From Pholis gunnellus (lineage: Eukaryota > Chordata > Actinopteri > Perciformes > Pholidae), in assembly GCA_910591455.2 (NCBI GenBank), contig OU342822.1:14686154-14750153 (forward strand): a stretch of DNA of 64,000 nucleotides, read 5' to 3'. The translations under genes were made by a program, and so were the position numbers. The first letter of the stretch is position 1; each line of letters opens with the position of its first letter. Under the pieces are notes generated by a model. That model worked only from the letters and a program-made list of their open reading frames with translations. It searched no databases and was not told the DNA's origin. This document shows, one piece after another, positions 51,701 through 61,806 of the stretch.

Positions 51701-53165
51701 ATTCTGACTTGAATACATGATCATATGGAGCAAATGTCATGTTGAAAAGCATTCTTAATGGATGAATGAAATGCTTTGAGAACAAATCCTCCACCATTAC
51801 GCTTTAGTATCGGTTTCAAAATGTTGAAACAAATTCCGCTTCTTGAATTAGCAAAGAGAGGCTTGACCAAAATGTTGCTTTTCCTGCTTCGTTTAAATGT
51901 ATATGGACAAACTCACTATGAACCAAAGAAGCTTACAATTAATTTAGAGCTGCATCTGAATGTCACTGTGAATCCCATGGGCTCATAGCATGCATGAAGC
52001 TGGCAGTAAGAAGCCACATTTATATTTATGAGTGTCATGTTTATTACTTTAAGTCTCTTTTCCTGCTCTAGACAGCCCCCGTGCAGAACTCCGCTGAGAT
52101 CAGAGATGCTTTTGTGTTTCACATGTCAGCGCAGAACATGTCAAAAAAGCTCTGGATATTTGCGCCAGGCAGACAGTGCACACTCCCACAGATACAGTGA
52201 GGTGCCAATCTGATTTTCACAAGGCGCTATCACATGTAAGACTCAGTTCCCTTGAGAGGCGGGGGGGGGGGGGGGGGGATAGAGGTAGACAGGTTGACGA
52301 TTCATTCACATTAAGATTGAAACTGAGCGTGCAAAGGACAGAATGCACAATTATTATGGGAGTGTATACACTGTTGTAAATGAGACCACCTACAGTTGAA
52401 TCAATCTCTCTCTCATGTTTGAAGACAGTGTTGGTTCTGCAACTAGTTTTTCGATTGTTATTATTAAAGAAATGTAAATACCCCATATATTTCGGTCACC
52501 TGTTGGAGCTTTTATATATTTTCACATCATTCAGTAGTGCCATGACTCAATAATTACATTTTCTTTCTTTAATCAAAGAAGATCGAGAGCAAGTGCCTCT
52601 TAAGGGAGCAGACGCAATGAGAAAAGGCTCGATGTGACTGTAGTGCAGATTCTCTTTTTTTGGAAATTAATGGCAGCTTTATTGCTGTGAATGTGCTCAC
52701 ATTGTTTTTTGATTAGATGCATAAGTAGGGCATACTGTCAAGGTTATTCTAGCAATTATTGTATATCTAAATGTCTTGTTTTTTTGTAAACGATTCAAAG
52801 AAAGTAAAGGCATAACAGTTCATCTTGAACCTCAACATAAATGCAATCCATTTTATACAGGTGATAATGGATGAGCGATAGGTGAGTAGACCTGAGCAAA
52901 AAAAAAAATGGTTGTTTAATGGTTATGAAATTAAGTGCATCACCAGGTGCAGATCCAACAACAGCCTCGTTCGACTATCAAACAGTAACAGCTTTGTAAT
53001 ACTTTGAGCATGGCTAATGGCGCATTTTACAAAGCTACAAAGTGAACAATATTTGATTTGACTCCTCGGCTACAGAGGCTGATACTCACTTGCAGCTACC
53101 AAGAACATGTCGCTGCCAAAAAGCAACAGGACCACGGAGTTGACCAAAACAAGCAGGCGAGCCAT
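36684..53165 (-). CDS. fndc5: Fibronectin type III domain-containing protein 5 (irisin precursor), complete, six coding exons
   Basis: Type I membrane glycoprotein; in vertebrates the FN3 ectodomain is shed as irisin. CDS exons in transcript order are 53165-53090, 45930-45815, 44067-43863, 39386-39297, 37902-37769 and 36725-36684, all GT-AG with matching phase, giving about 220 residues (human about 212). Visible parts: signal peptide MARLLVLVNSVVLLLFGSDM; one FN3 domain from PPAPVNVSVMHLRADSATVS to VHFRTLK, with sequons NVS and NTT at the positions glycosylated in irisin; a linker with an extra sequon (NSS); a membrane span from MIIIVVVLVMWAAVIALF; and the cytosolic tail CRQYDIIKDN through GGLLRSK. 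ALFCRQYDIIKDN is identical to human FNDC5 as remembered. The gene converges on ldlrap1. Confidence 0.96.
37769..37902 (-). CDS. fndc5: fndc5 coding exon 5 (end of TM and cytosolic tail)
   Basis: 134 nt. The acceptor is cctcctcgcag and the donor is AGCAAG|gtgagc. It encodes AVIALFCRQYDIIKDNDSSN, then SKEKAKPSSERSTPEHHSGG and LLRSK. The reading frame would continue past the donor for 84 codons into a non-conserved sequence. The strong donor and the matching 42-nt exon downstream argue that it is spliced. Confidence 0.96.
39297..39386 (-). CDS. fndc5: fndc5 coding exon 4 (juxtamembrane and transmembrane)
   Basis: 90 nt between acceptor ctctcatag and donor GCAG|gtaggt. It encodes DDPTVQGLDKSRHLQTGEM followed by the membrane-spanning IIIVVVLVMWA. 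The LQTGEM-IIIVVVL-MWA string matches human LRTGEVLIIVVVLFMWA. It was too short to stand out as an open reading frame and was found from splice phase. Confidence 0.96.
43863..44067 (-). CDS. fndc5: fndc5 coding exon 3 (C-terminal half of FN3)
   Basis: 205 nt. The acceptor is ccaaaccccag and the donor is ATCAAG|gtaagc. It encodes RQEGHTQRFIREVNTTSRSC, then VLWDLEEETDYIIQVQSIGL, on to RFPSNSSNQ. NTT is the second irisin glycosylation sequon. WDLEEETDYIIQVQ matches the conserved FN3 core. The extra NSS sequon lies in the juxtamembrane linker. Confidence 0.97.
45082..45155. repeat. 37-bp tandem duplication
   Basis: Two adjacent copies of a unit starting GCTCAATGCCAAACAACAAA, period 37, match almost perfectly. 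Inside the unit TGCCAAA is followed by its near inverse TGGCA. Confidence 0.85.
45176..45755. repeat. ATAATGCATTAT-rich repeat, possible MITE
   Basis: The 16-bp palindrome TTATAATGCATTATAA occurs whole at 45537-45552 and 45560-45575 and partly at 45723-45738, with looser versions such as CATAATGCTTTATAA and ATAATACATTAT across the stretch. The edges carry GTAACACTTTA and, inverted, GATAACACTATA, which may be decayed terminal inverted repeats. It lies inside fndc5 intron 2. Confidence 0.45.
45815..45930 (-). CDS. fndc5: fndc5 coding exon 2 (N-terminal half of FN3)
   Basis: 116 nt. The acceptor is ccgttccttcag and the donor is CAACAG|gttagt. It encodes NRPPAPVNVSVMHLRADSAT through IIIGFSISQQ. 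NVS is the first conserved N-glycosylation sequon. SWEVPEGDIIIGFSISQQ aligns with SWDVLEDEVVIGFAISQQ of human irisin. Confidence 0.97.
46868..46893. repeat. Poly-G run, 26 bases
   Basis: An uninterrupted G tract in fndc5 intron 1; read in the gene's own direction it is poly-C. Confidence 0.9.
51274..51295. repeat. (CA)n microsatellite
   Basis: A short CA run with one G interruption in fndc5 intron 1. Confidence 0.85.
52261..52278. repeat. Poly-G run, 18 bases
   Basis: An uninterrupted G tract in fndc5 intron 1. Confidence 0.9.
53090..53165 (-). CDS. fndc5: fndc5 coding exon 1 (signal peptide)
   Basis: 76 nt, with the start codon at 53163-53165 in a good context (gagacATGG). It encodes a hydrophobic signal peptide, MARLLVLVNSVVLLLFGSDM followed by FLVAA, then donor GCAA|gtgagt. 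The frame stays open upstream to a stop at 53352-53354 but contains no other ATG, so this start is well supported. Human FNDC5 is known for a non-AUG (AUA) start; this fish gene has a normal ATG. Confidence 0.95.
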
Positions 53166-53830
53166 GTCTCGGTGGGTATCGTTGCTCTTCTTTAGATTAT
53201 AACGCAGATCTCCGGTGCTTGAACGGCAACTAAATCGCAGCAGTTCATCTTTATAGCATGTTGATGAATGAATGAACGGTTCCTGGCTGACTCGGGCTCG
53301 CAGCTGGTCAGTAAATAGATAACCAGTGAAAGTACGTGACAAATGATGTCTTCACAAACATTTTGTCGAGCCGAGGCATATTCTTCATTTAGTTGTTTAG
53401 TTGTTGTTGTTTTTTTAAATCCACAAGTCCTTCGTCCTCGTGTCCGAGTTAAATGTGGTGTCCGAAACTGTGGACGTCCATCATCCCCCGCGTGCGTGGA
53501 GAGCTCGTGTATGAACAGGTCGTCGATAAAATGACGCTCACAGTCTCGTCGGTCCCCTCGCAGACTGAGGGGACGCCGCGGGGCGATTCAGCACCATGGA
53601 CAGCCGCTAAGTTGTCAGACTGCCCCCTCGTGCTCCGCAGCTCAGTGTTTACGGCTGTTTATTCACGCGCGCGGGGTTGGTAATTCCTGCAGTCCTTTTT
53701 TTTCCGGTAAAGTAGCCCGTCAGACCCGCAGGTTTCTAACACTTTGCGTTTCACCTCAAGTGCACGCGCAGCATTCAATGATTAATGTTCCACGTGTCAG
53801 CAGCGGCGGCAGTATATACACGCCTACCCG
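53166..53830 (-). promoter_or_regulatory. fndc5: Putative fndc5 5' UTR and promoter region
   Basis: Upstream of the fndc5 start, the stretch 53430-53680 is visibly richer in CpG than its surroundings. On the - strand a TATATA lies at 53818-53813 and a CACGTG E-box at 53796-53791. A start site some 25-30 nt below the TATA, near 53785, would give a 5' UTR of about 600 nt if unspliced. This is inferred from position and motifs only. Confidence 0.4.
53813..53818 (-). promoter_or_regulatory. fndc5: Candidate TATA box for fndc5
   Basis: TATATA, also a palindrome, lies about 650 nt upstream of the fndc5 ATG beside a GCGGCGG stretch and near a CACGTG motif. It is a motif match only. Confidence 0.3.
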
Positions 53831-56800
53831 GAACACAGCTGCTATAATATTCCACTAGCGATACCAGAAGCTAATATTTAAGAGAGTGTGTTCATGTTGT
53901 GTGGACCGACAGGGACATTTGAGGGACATTTCCCGAGACAGAATGTTTTCCATGGCTGCCAGAAAAGACCATTAAACATAGAATAGTGGTATTGTAGCAT
54001 TGCTCTACTTCATTTAACTTGTGGTGGGAAATGTAATGAGCATGAAGTGTTTTATATTCAGGCCATTTTCCGACTGTGTTCTGTATACAACCCCAGCAGC
54101 AGCAGGTCGATGTGCTTCTCAACCACCATACACTGCGCAACCCCTCCTTCCCGAGACACACCATGTTATCAAGGAGATGAATCATGTTGATAAGCTGAGA
54201 GCATTGCCTCATGGGACAAGCATTTCACATCAGAGTGCTTGTATATAGGGACTCTGACAGCACATGCAGGCTACTTGCACTCTTTATTAATGACACAACG
54301 AAGAAGTCATCAAATGTGTTGGAGACTTGTGGGAGAATTAGGAATCGGAAGATGAGTGGATGTGTGAATCCCATCATGCAAATATGATTTTAAAGAAGCA
54401 AAGTAAATTCTCAAAAATGAGACACTGGAACGTGGGAGTTTTTTGAGTTGTGTTTTTTTCCAAGATGTCAAGACGCCAGCGGATGATAGAGGTTAAATTG
54501 TGAGAATGAGGCAACATAAAAAAAACTCTTCTGTTTCTTTTCACCTTGTGTATCAAGCAAGATTTATCCTCCTTCCAGTTATTTATTGAGTTCCTCTGTA
54601 ATACAAAATCCATTGAATTTGCTTGATGTAAATGTCATCTTACAGTTTAGAGGTTTCCAGTTAATTACAAAATAACCGGCTGTTCAAAAATGGACTTAGC
54701 ATGACACAAAATCAGGATAAAATAATTTATCAGTAACGTGTGATTTGTGCTGGATTCTACAGTAACTTAATTCTTTCAAGTAAATTATGCTGATTTTCCG
54801 ATGAGAGAGGGTTCTTGGCTTGGCTTCCTCAATTTATATTCTTCGACCCCCAAAATAATCCTCTTGCAGTCTCTATTGTGTCCTGTAAGATGTTAGCCAT
54901 CCTCGAATAGAAACGTACCGCAGAGTGATGTAGCACTAACCCCAAAATCTTTAGTAACATGAGCCAACGTGTATGCAAAGCCTGGGCAGCATTTCTTTAA
55001 TCTCACTAGTTAAAGCAAATCCAGGGAAAAGTATTAGAGGATGTAAATGTGTCGTAAGTTATTAACTTGTTGGAATACAACCTCTTTTATCAAGTCAAAA
55101 AACAACTCCATCACTAAATATTACTGGGAAAGGCAACAGACAACAGATTCATTGTTTCACATGAATCGACACATTGAGGAACACCAAGAGCAGGAATGGA
55201 GGGAGCATCTTTCTGCTTCATATTTCTCTTGATCAAAATAAATCTTTAAGATAACTTTCTCTGCAGTTGCATCAGAGTCCACCGTGATCAAAAGGCAGTC
55301 AGAAGAAAGAGCTGCTAGTCTATAGAATTAGGGAATTAGAGGTTTACGCAGGTACCTCTTAATATTTTAAGTAAAATGATTTCATAATGGATCAAAGTGG
55401 TAGATGATCATTGGGAATGATTCATAGCAGCAATGAAGGAAACAAGAGAATGTTGGAACTATAACGAAAGCTTCAATCAGACTGGAAAGTGTGCTTTAAG
55501 GAATTTAATGAACGGCTTATACAATGGAGCCAAAACGATCTATACAAGCAGCACTCAGGCTTATGGCTTTTTAGTTTTGCACAGCAGCACTCAAGCACTT
55601 CAATTCTGCTTCATTGTAATTTTGGGTTGAGTTGTTTGTTTTCGTCATAATTGCTTGACTGCACCAGTAGCCCCTGTTGCTCAGCTGTTTACTGCGTTAA
55701 GGGAGAGCATTCCTTCATGCTTGGTGTAATTCGGGTAAAACACAGAGTTCTGCTAATTGAATTCAGGCTCTGTGCAAAAACACACAATTCTCCACGATTA
55801 GTTGATTTTCACTCTCTGTGGGGGAGCACCATTTGTGAGTGATTATTTGTGTGATACAGTTACACTCCTGGAAACACATACACCATGCAGGTTATGGAAT
55901 ACTGAAACAGATCGTTTTAATAGACTTTGTGTTTTTTCTGTATTGTAAAAGAATTAAGAAATTATGGACATTGTGTCCTGCAAGCAAGGGACGGAAATGA
56001 TAACGTCTCAGTTGCACCAAATTGTATGCTTGCGCTGTTTTATTTATCAGAATTGATGTGACATCTTTCCATTCAGAGTCAGATGTTGACTGCTTTTGCA
56101 ATATATTTTGTGTTTTACAGAATGCATAGAGAAAGGCCAGCAGTTTGTCCGTGTAAATCGTGTTGCTCTGGTGGAGTTTTATCATGGTAGCAGTTTGCCA
56201 TCACCTCAGCATCAGAGGCATTTATTGTATGTTAAGGTGTTGTTATTTACCACTGTTGATTATAGAAATCATTTTAACATAGAATATAGATTATGTGTGT
56301 GTGAAAACATGTTAAAGACACAAAACGTCCCATTAAGGAATGTGTCACCTTCCCATTACTGGAGTGTCAGATTCATCTCAAACACTGGAACATGCCGATG
56401 ATTTCATGCAGGTGGTGTCTGAAAGAGCTTGTCTTTAATGAATAAATTATGCACGTACACGTGAAGGAGACCTTTTTAAAAGAGAGAGAGAGGTGTCACC
56501 TTCAAACCTCTTCTGGGGTTTTGAACCCTGTTCATCCCTGCTCCCCTGCTTTACGTCACATTATTCTCAGAATTCCTGAGTCATTCTTTTATTTTTAAAA
56601 AACGCTCCAACAAGAGGAAAGGTTAAATATACCAAAATGAACTTCACCTGGCAGGAGGAGAGACCCAAAATGTTAATTGCTTGGTGTTCAGTGCCCAGTA
56701 AAAGAACTTGATAAGTAATGACAACGCAGATTGATGGCAGGGATTTAATAAGACTGCAGACTTAGACTGTTTGTAGTTCATTTTGTCCATTCTCCTGATG

Positions 56801-59800
56801 ACTCTTAGGTACTTAGAGAATACGAGTTGAATCATTATGCTGGATAGTAAATGCTAAATGGACTTCTCTCGTCTTCCGGCCACTCAAAGCACTTTAACAC
56901 TACATTTTATCATCCACATTCACACCCATTGATACACTGATGGCAGGGAATGCCATGCAAGGTGCCACCCGGCAGCACTCTATCCAACCATTCATACCCA
57001 TTCATACACTGCAGGAGCAATTTGGGGTTAAGTGTCTTGCCCAAGAACACATCGACATCATGTTGAGAGCCATGTGGAGGCAACACATATGCTCAGAATG
57101 ATGTAGTGAGCAGCTTTAAAGAAGAATGAAACACAGTTTACAAAATGCTAATTATTGAACATTTCTAAATTTCCTTGATTTAGCTTTGAATGTAAAAAAA
57201 AGAAAAGAAAGCATAGCGGTAGAGACAGCCAGCCAAGGTCAAAGCCACATACATGAATATGTACGTTGACAGTGGGTCCACAATATGCCGGGTGAAGGGA
57301 GATGGTGACAGCAGGGATCTTTAAAATGAGCAGGAGCGCAGTGCTGCATACTGATCAGGGATGATGAGCTGTCTTGTTAGTGAGCTTACTAGGGACTCGT
57401 ATGTCCATGACACAAGGTACCCGATGTTATGTAAGTCCGCCGCTGTGTGAAATGTAGCTTGTTTGGTCCAGGGAATGGTTTATGTGGTTGTATAGAGTTG
57501 ATTTAGCTGAGAGAATACCAGAATGCATTTATTGGTCTGATACTTCATATTCTCTAAAAACTAATCAAATCATTCTGTCCTCAAAGGCTTAACAGTGGAG
57601 ACAGGAACGTCCAAGAGACTATTAAATGGGTACATTTCAGCCCGCATAGTGTAGGCCAGCAGTATCCTTCAGTACTTTTTACTGCAACAGTGCACATATA
57701 ATTACATTTCCCTGTAGTTACTGGTGCCCTTGGTTCATCATTGAGCACAACCACTGAGGTCAATTACCAGATACATTTGAGGGGGCGGCGGGGTTCCTGC
57801 TACCTCCTGGCTTTAAGGCTTCCGACAGTAAATGAATTGGCATAGACTCGTATATCAGAGAAAATATCAATCTGTCAGATGGTTTCCTAAGTCTTTCCCA
57901 ATCAGCCTGACAAAAAGTAAGCAGGCCTCCATAAATTACAGAGTGTGTGCTTTAGTTTTGGCCCCACCAAAGTAAATTCCATTAGAACGAATGGCTTCCA
58001 CAAGACTTCACATTGGTGAGAATAGAAGAGAATTTAATCAGCCTGCTGTATATCTCTGTCCAACATAAGCCAAGTAAAGAGTGCCCCCTTCATCGTTTAT
58101 TTTTAGCATTGAGCGCTCACTACTGACTAGCGTTAGAGAGAGCAACGTGTTCTGCTCCAAAGAGCTATTTTCGTGTTTGTAGCTATTCCTGACAGATGAG
58201 GTGCACAAATAAGATTTAATTGTTTGTCAGTTAAGGAAACAAAACTTTATATTTGGTGCAAATGAGCTCATAAAGTCAGGTATTTTGTGCACAGTGAGTT
58301 ACAACAGTAATCAGTTCAGCTCTTTTTTTCTAAGTCTAAGTCAGAGAACAGGTTATTTAATTGTGTATACACAAGACTTTAAGTAGTAAATGAAATCTGT
58401 GAATTGTATGGAACTTAAAAGTTTTGTACAATAGTTTACAAGCCCTAGTTTCCCTCTCAAAATCCGTCTCTTTTTGTTATGTTTCAAATGCTCATTTTGC
58501 AAATTGTTTCGAATGCATCTTCTGTCATCATTTCAAGAGCTATTGCATCTATTGGACCGGACACTCTTGATTGATGGACTCCATTAATACAACGACATCA
58601 AAGCCATCAAAGGAGAGAAAACACGTTTATGAGGAGCATAATCCCAATTGAACGCCATTGAAAACAGCAACATTATAGGAAGATGAAAGCACGTCTCTTT
58701 TCATCTGTGGCGATGTGCTCGTCTTCATCCCAGAGGACAGCGCCGAGGTTATCCTCAGTGGATGCTAATGACGTGTTGCCTTCTGCAGGGATCACTCATC
58801 AATCTGTGTATGAGCCGCCGTTTCCCGTCATTATTCCTCTCAGGCAGCAGTGATGAACAGAAGGAGGGGAGAGGGTGATTAGGCCTCGCAACCTTTACCC
58901 CACATGTTTGTCATCTTGTGTTAACATTATGGCTCCTTTCAAGGTGAGACTGCTTATCAATCCCACGGCAGCGTGAGACGTGATCAATGGTAGTTCCCTC
59001 GGTTCATCAGCTGACAGACAGATCACAAATAGTCGCTGCGTCCCATAACATCTACAGTATTTTGCATTAAATTAAATCATCTCAGCTTATGCTCAACAGA
59101 TGGATTCTTAGCATATTTATTGGATAATCCACCACCGTTATATTTAGTTAAACAGCTAAATTATCTATTATATGTATTGCAATTGTTCTAGAGTAAAAAA
59201 AGAAGACTTATAGTATTGTAATTGTTCCTTTTCAGCCTTCCAGGTTAACTGAATTTTTAATTTAACATCATTTGCTCTGCTTAAACGTCTGCCAGCCCCA
59301 AAAACCATGTGTTACATGCAAAGAAAGCCAGACAGACAAATAAAGACTTAATGAATACAGGTAGCTGTGATAGGATCCGTGTGTGCACAGTGTGGCCCAG
59401 TAGTTAGCGGACGGTTTGATGGTAGACCAAAATACGATTTATGAGGAATGTGTGACCATAGCTGTGACCAAGAAATGTGTAAATATATCTAGTTTGAGGA
59501 GGTGCAGTATGTTTTTAGGATGCATTTCCATGCTGTATGTTGCATCCTCAATAGTCAATGAAAACACTGCATTTAAGGAAAATAGTTTTCACCCGACTGA
59601 GGGGCTTGGTTGCATGTCGTTCCGTCTCTCTCTCTTCTTCTCATTTCCCGTCACGGACAGAACTTGACCAGTACTCTGCTGCCTTCATACGTCTTTAGTG
59701 GCACGACAATCTCTTTGCCGAGTACACCATGTTAAACTGTGTGACACTGACCTCTGCAGCATGACAGGAGTATAGTAATGACTTTCATTTTCTGCTTTTC

Positions 59801-61603
59801 ACATTTCAGACTTTCTTTTAGTAATGTGTATGCATTTATATATGTTTTATTTATTAAGAAAATAAAAGTAACCACATAACTGTGAGGAATTGCACATTTC
59901 CATAATGAATGAAGGTAAACATCCAAGACACTGCAGGTGCTAAACAGCCCAAACTGCCATTAAACTGTCTTTTCTTCCATTCATAAGAAATATTAAATTG
60001 TCTGCCAAAGTGGCAGCTATAATACGCTTGCAGGCAGTTATTGTAAGTGATGCTGCTGATTTAGAGCTCTCTTATTGTTGTATCGGTTGGAAACTCTCCA
60101 AAGTTTATGTATAATTTTTAAAAGCCTTTGCAATCGCTGTTACAGACTGATGATTCAACAGGAAAGCTGCTGGCCAGTGTTCCATAAATATGAAGTCACT
60201 CCGTAATGACAATTAGTATAAGTAATAATATTTCTAGACTTATGGCAGATGACGCTTACCGTGATGATGGTGCATCTTGCGTGTTACTTTTGATCAATAG
60301 AGAGTTGGTGAATATTTTTTTTCCCGTCTTATTTGCAGTAGATATTAGATTAGATAACATTTTTTTTTAAAAAGTCTGTTTCTCAACCACCAAATAACAA
60401 CATGTGTTTGTCTACACACAAAAATGTGAAGACCTCAACCAATGTGGCATGTGAGCTGTGTTCATAGCTGTGTGGCATTTAAGGAATGCTGACTCACACT
60501 TCCTGTTTCCTGTCCACTCAGGAAGTGGCAGGGTTTTACTCCTGGCTGCTGCGGCCATTCCACTTATGTCTTATCTTCAAGATACTGTCTGGGGCCCCAA
60601 CGGGTGGTTTAGCTTGAGGATCAAAACCACCGTAATTTAGAGTCTCTTGCTTTTAAAAGCTTCCTGGAGGCGGCACTCGTCTCTCGCACAAACTTGTCGT
60701 AAAGTTAGTGTTTGAGTTGCTATCACTCATCACTTGCATTTTCCTCCATTCACTATTTAAACTAAAATCAACATCCCAGACTTTTTGTTTGCAGAAGTGA
60801 TTATTCAGTGTGATTATTGTGTTTGTATGGGGCATCCTGTGCATGCAAAGCCTCACTCAGAGTGCCGTCTTCTTTTATAATGTGACACTGCTAAAAAAAA
60901 AAGAGGCCTTTAAACATGTCCCTCCTTGTAAAGCTTTTACGTTAAGCGTACTTAAGTGCATGATAGAGTATTTCAGTAAAAAGTTATTGTAACCTCTAAA
61001 ACTTTGATTTAAAGTGCATGTGGAACATGTTTTAAAGCACTTTAATTAAACCAAGTGGCATGAAATACAATAACAAACCAAAGTTCTAAGTAAAGTAAAT
61101 ATTTTTATTTGAAGAACATGTATGCAAGTATAAATTCTCATTAAAAAGCCTCCTTCTTATTTTTGTACCTGCTGCATGACTGAAGGAATTAAAAAAGTGC
61201 AAAGTATTGTGCGTGTAATCTCAGGCTGCTTGTCTGTGCACCAAGCAAATGTTTCATCTGTGACTTTACCTGTGCCGACTTGACTTCCTCGGGTCCAAAA
61301 GCCATTTTACATTATGCATGTACTGAAATATTCCGTACCATCATACATCAGTCCTAATCAGAACGGAATCCTTTCTGACTTTAACATGTTTCAAATGTTC
61401 TTAGCTGCTCTAGATAGAGGACGCTATGAATAGCTTTTACATTCACTCAAAAGGAAGGCTTAAAATATGTGTCCATTTAAAATGTTTAAAAAAAAAAAAC
61501 TATCACTTTTGGTTGGTCCTCATGCGCTATCCATTCAGGTCCCACATCTCTATTTAGAACATGTTGCTGTCTTCTGATTATCAACAGGAAACCTTTTATT
61601 TAA
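53831..61603. other. Intergenic region between fndc5 and the kinase gene, with kinase 3' UTR at its right end
   Basis: No gene is recognisable on either strand. It contains one clear teleost interspersed repeat (56848-57065). Kinase poly(A) signals on - (AATAAA) lie at 61600-61595, four bases past the stop, and at 61109-61104. The more distant one looks the more usable. Confidence 0.6.
56848..57065 (+). repeat. Teleost interspersed repeat
   Basis: The order of motifs TAAATGGAC, CCACTCAAAGCACTTTA, CATTCACACCCATTGATAC, GCAATTTGGGG and GTGTCTTGCCCAAGAACAC is that of a very common fish interspersed repeat. I recognise the family but cannot name its subclass. The copy is partial at its right end. 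Confidence 0.7.
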
Positions 61604-61806
61604 TCACGGCTGCATCTCATATTGTCCCTCCGTGGCGATAAAGAAGTCGTTGAGAGTGTTCTGCAGAAATTCAAAAGTCGGCCGCTCCTCAGGCCTCTCC
61701 CTCCAGCACGTATGCATAATGTCATAGAGTTCCTTGGGGCAGCCGTCCGGACACGGCATCCTGTACAACTTGTCCAGGCTCCTGATCACCTCTGGGTTGG
61801 TCATTC
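61604..61806 (-). CDS. blk: Src-family kinase terminal exon with inhibitory tail tyrosine
   Basis: 203 nt after acceptor ttcttaatcag. It encodes GMTNPEVIRSLDKLYRMPCP, then RPEERPTFEFLQ, NDFFIATEGQYEMQP and a TGA at 61604-61606. The Tyr five residues from the end is the Csk target that holds Src-family kinases inactive. LDKLYRM replaces the commoner LERGYRM. Confidence 0.97.

Larger units (their letters stand above)
45931..53089 (-). other. fndc5: fndc5 intron 1
   Basis: About 7.2 kb between the signal-peptide exon and the first FN3 exon. It holds poly-G runs at 46868-46893 and 52261-52278 and a CA repeat at 51274-51295. No conserved exon was recognised. Confidence 0.8.

Noticed and set aside
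58680..59040. GC-richer intergenic stretch that could be a conserved non-coding element
   Set aside because: No motif or structure supports function, and conservation cannot be judged from one sequence.
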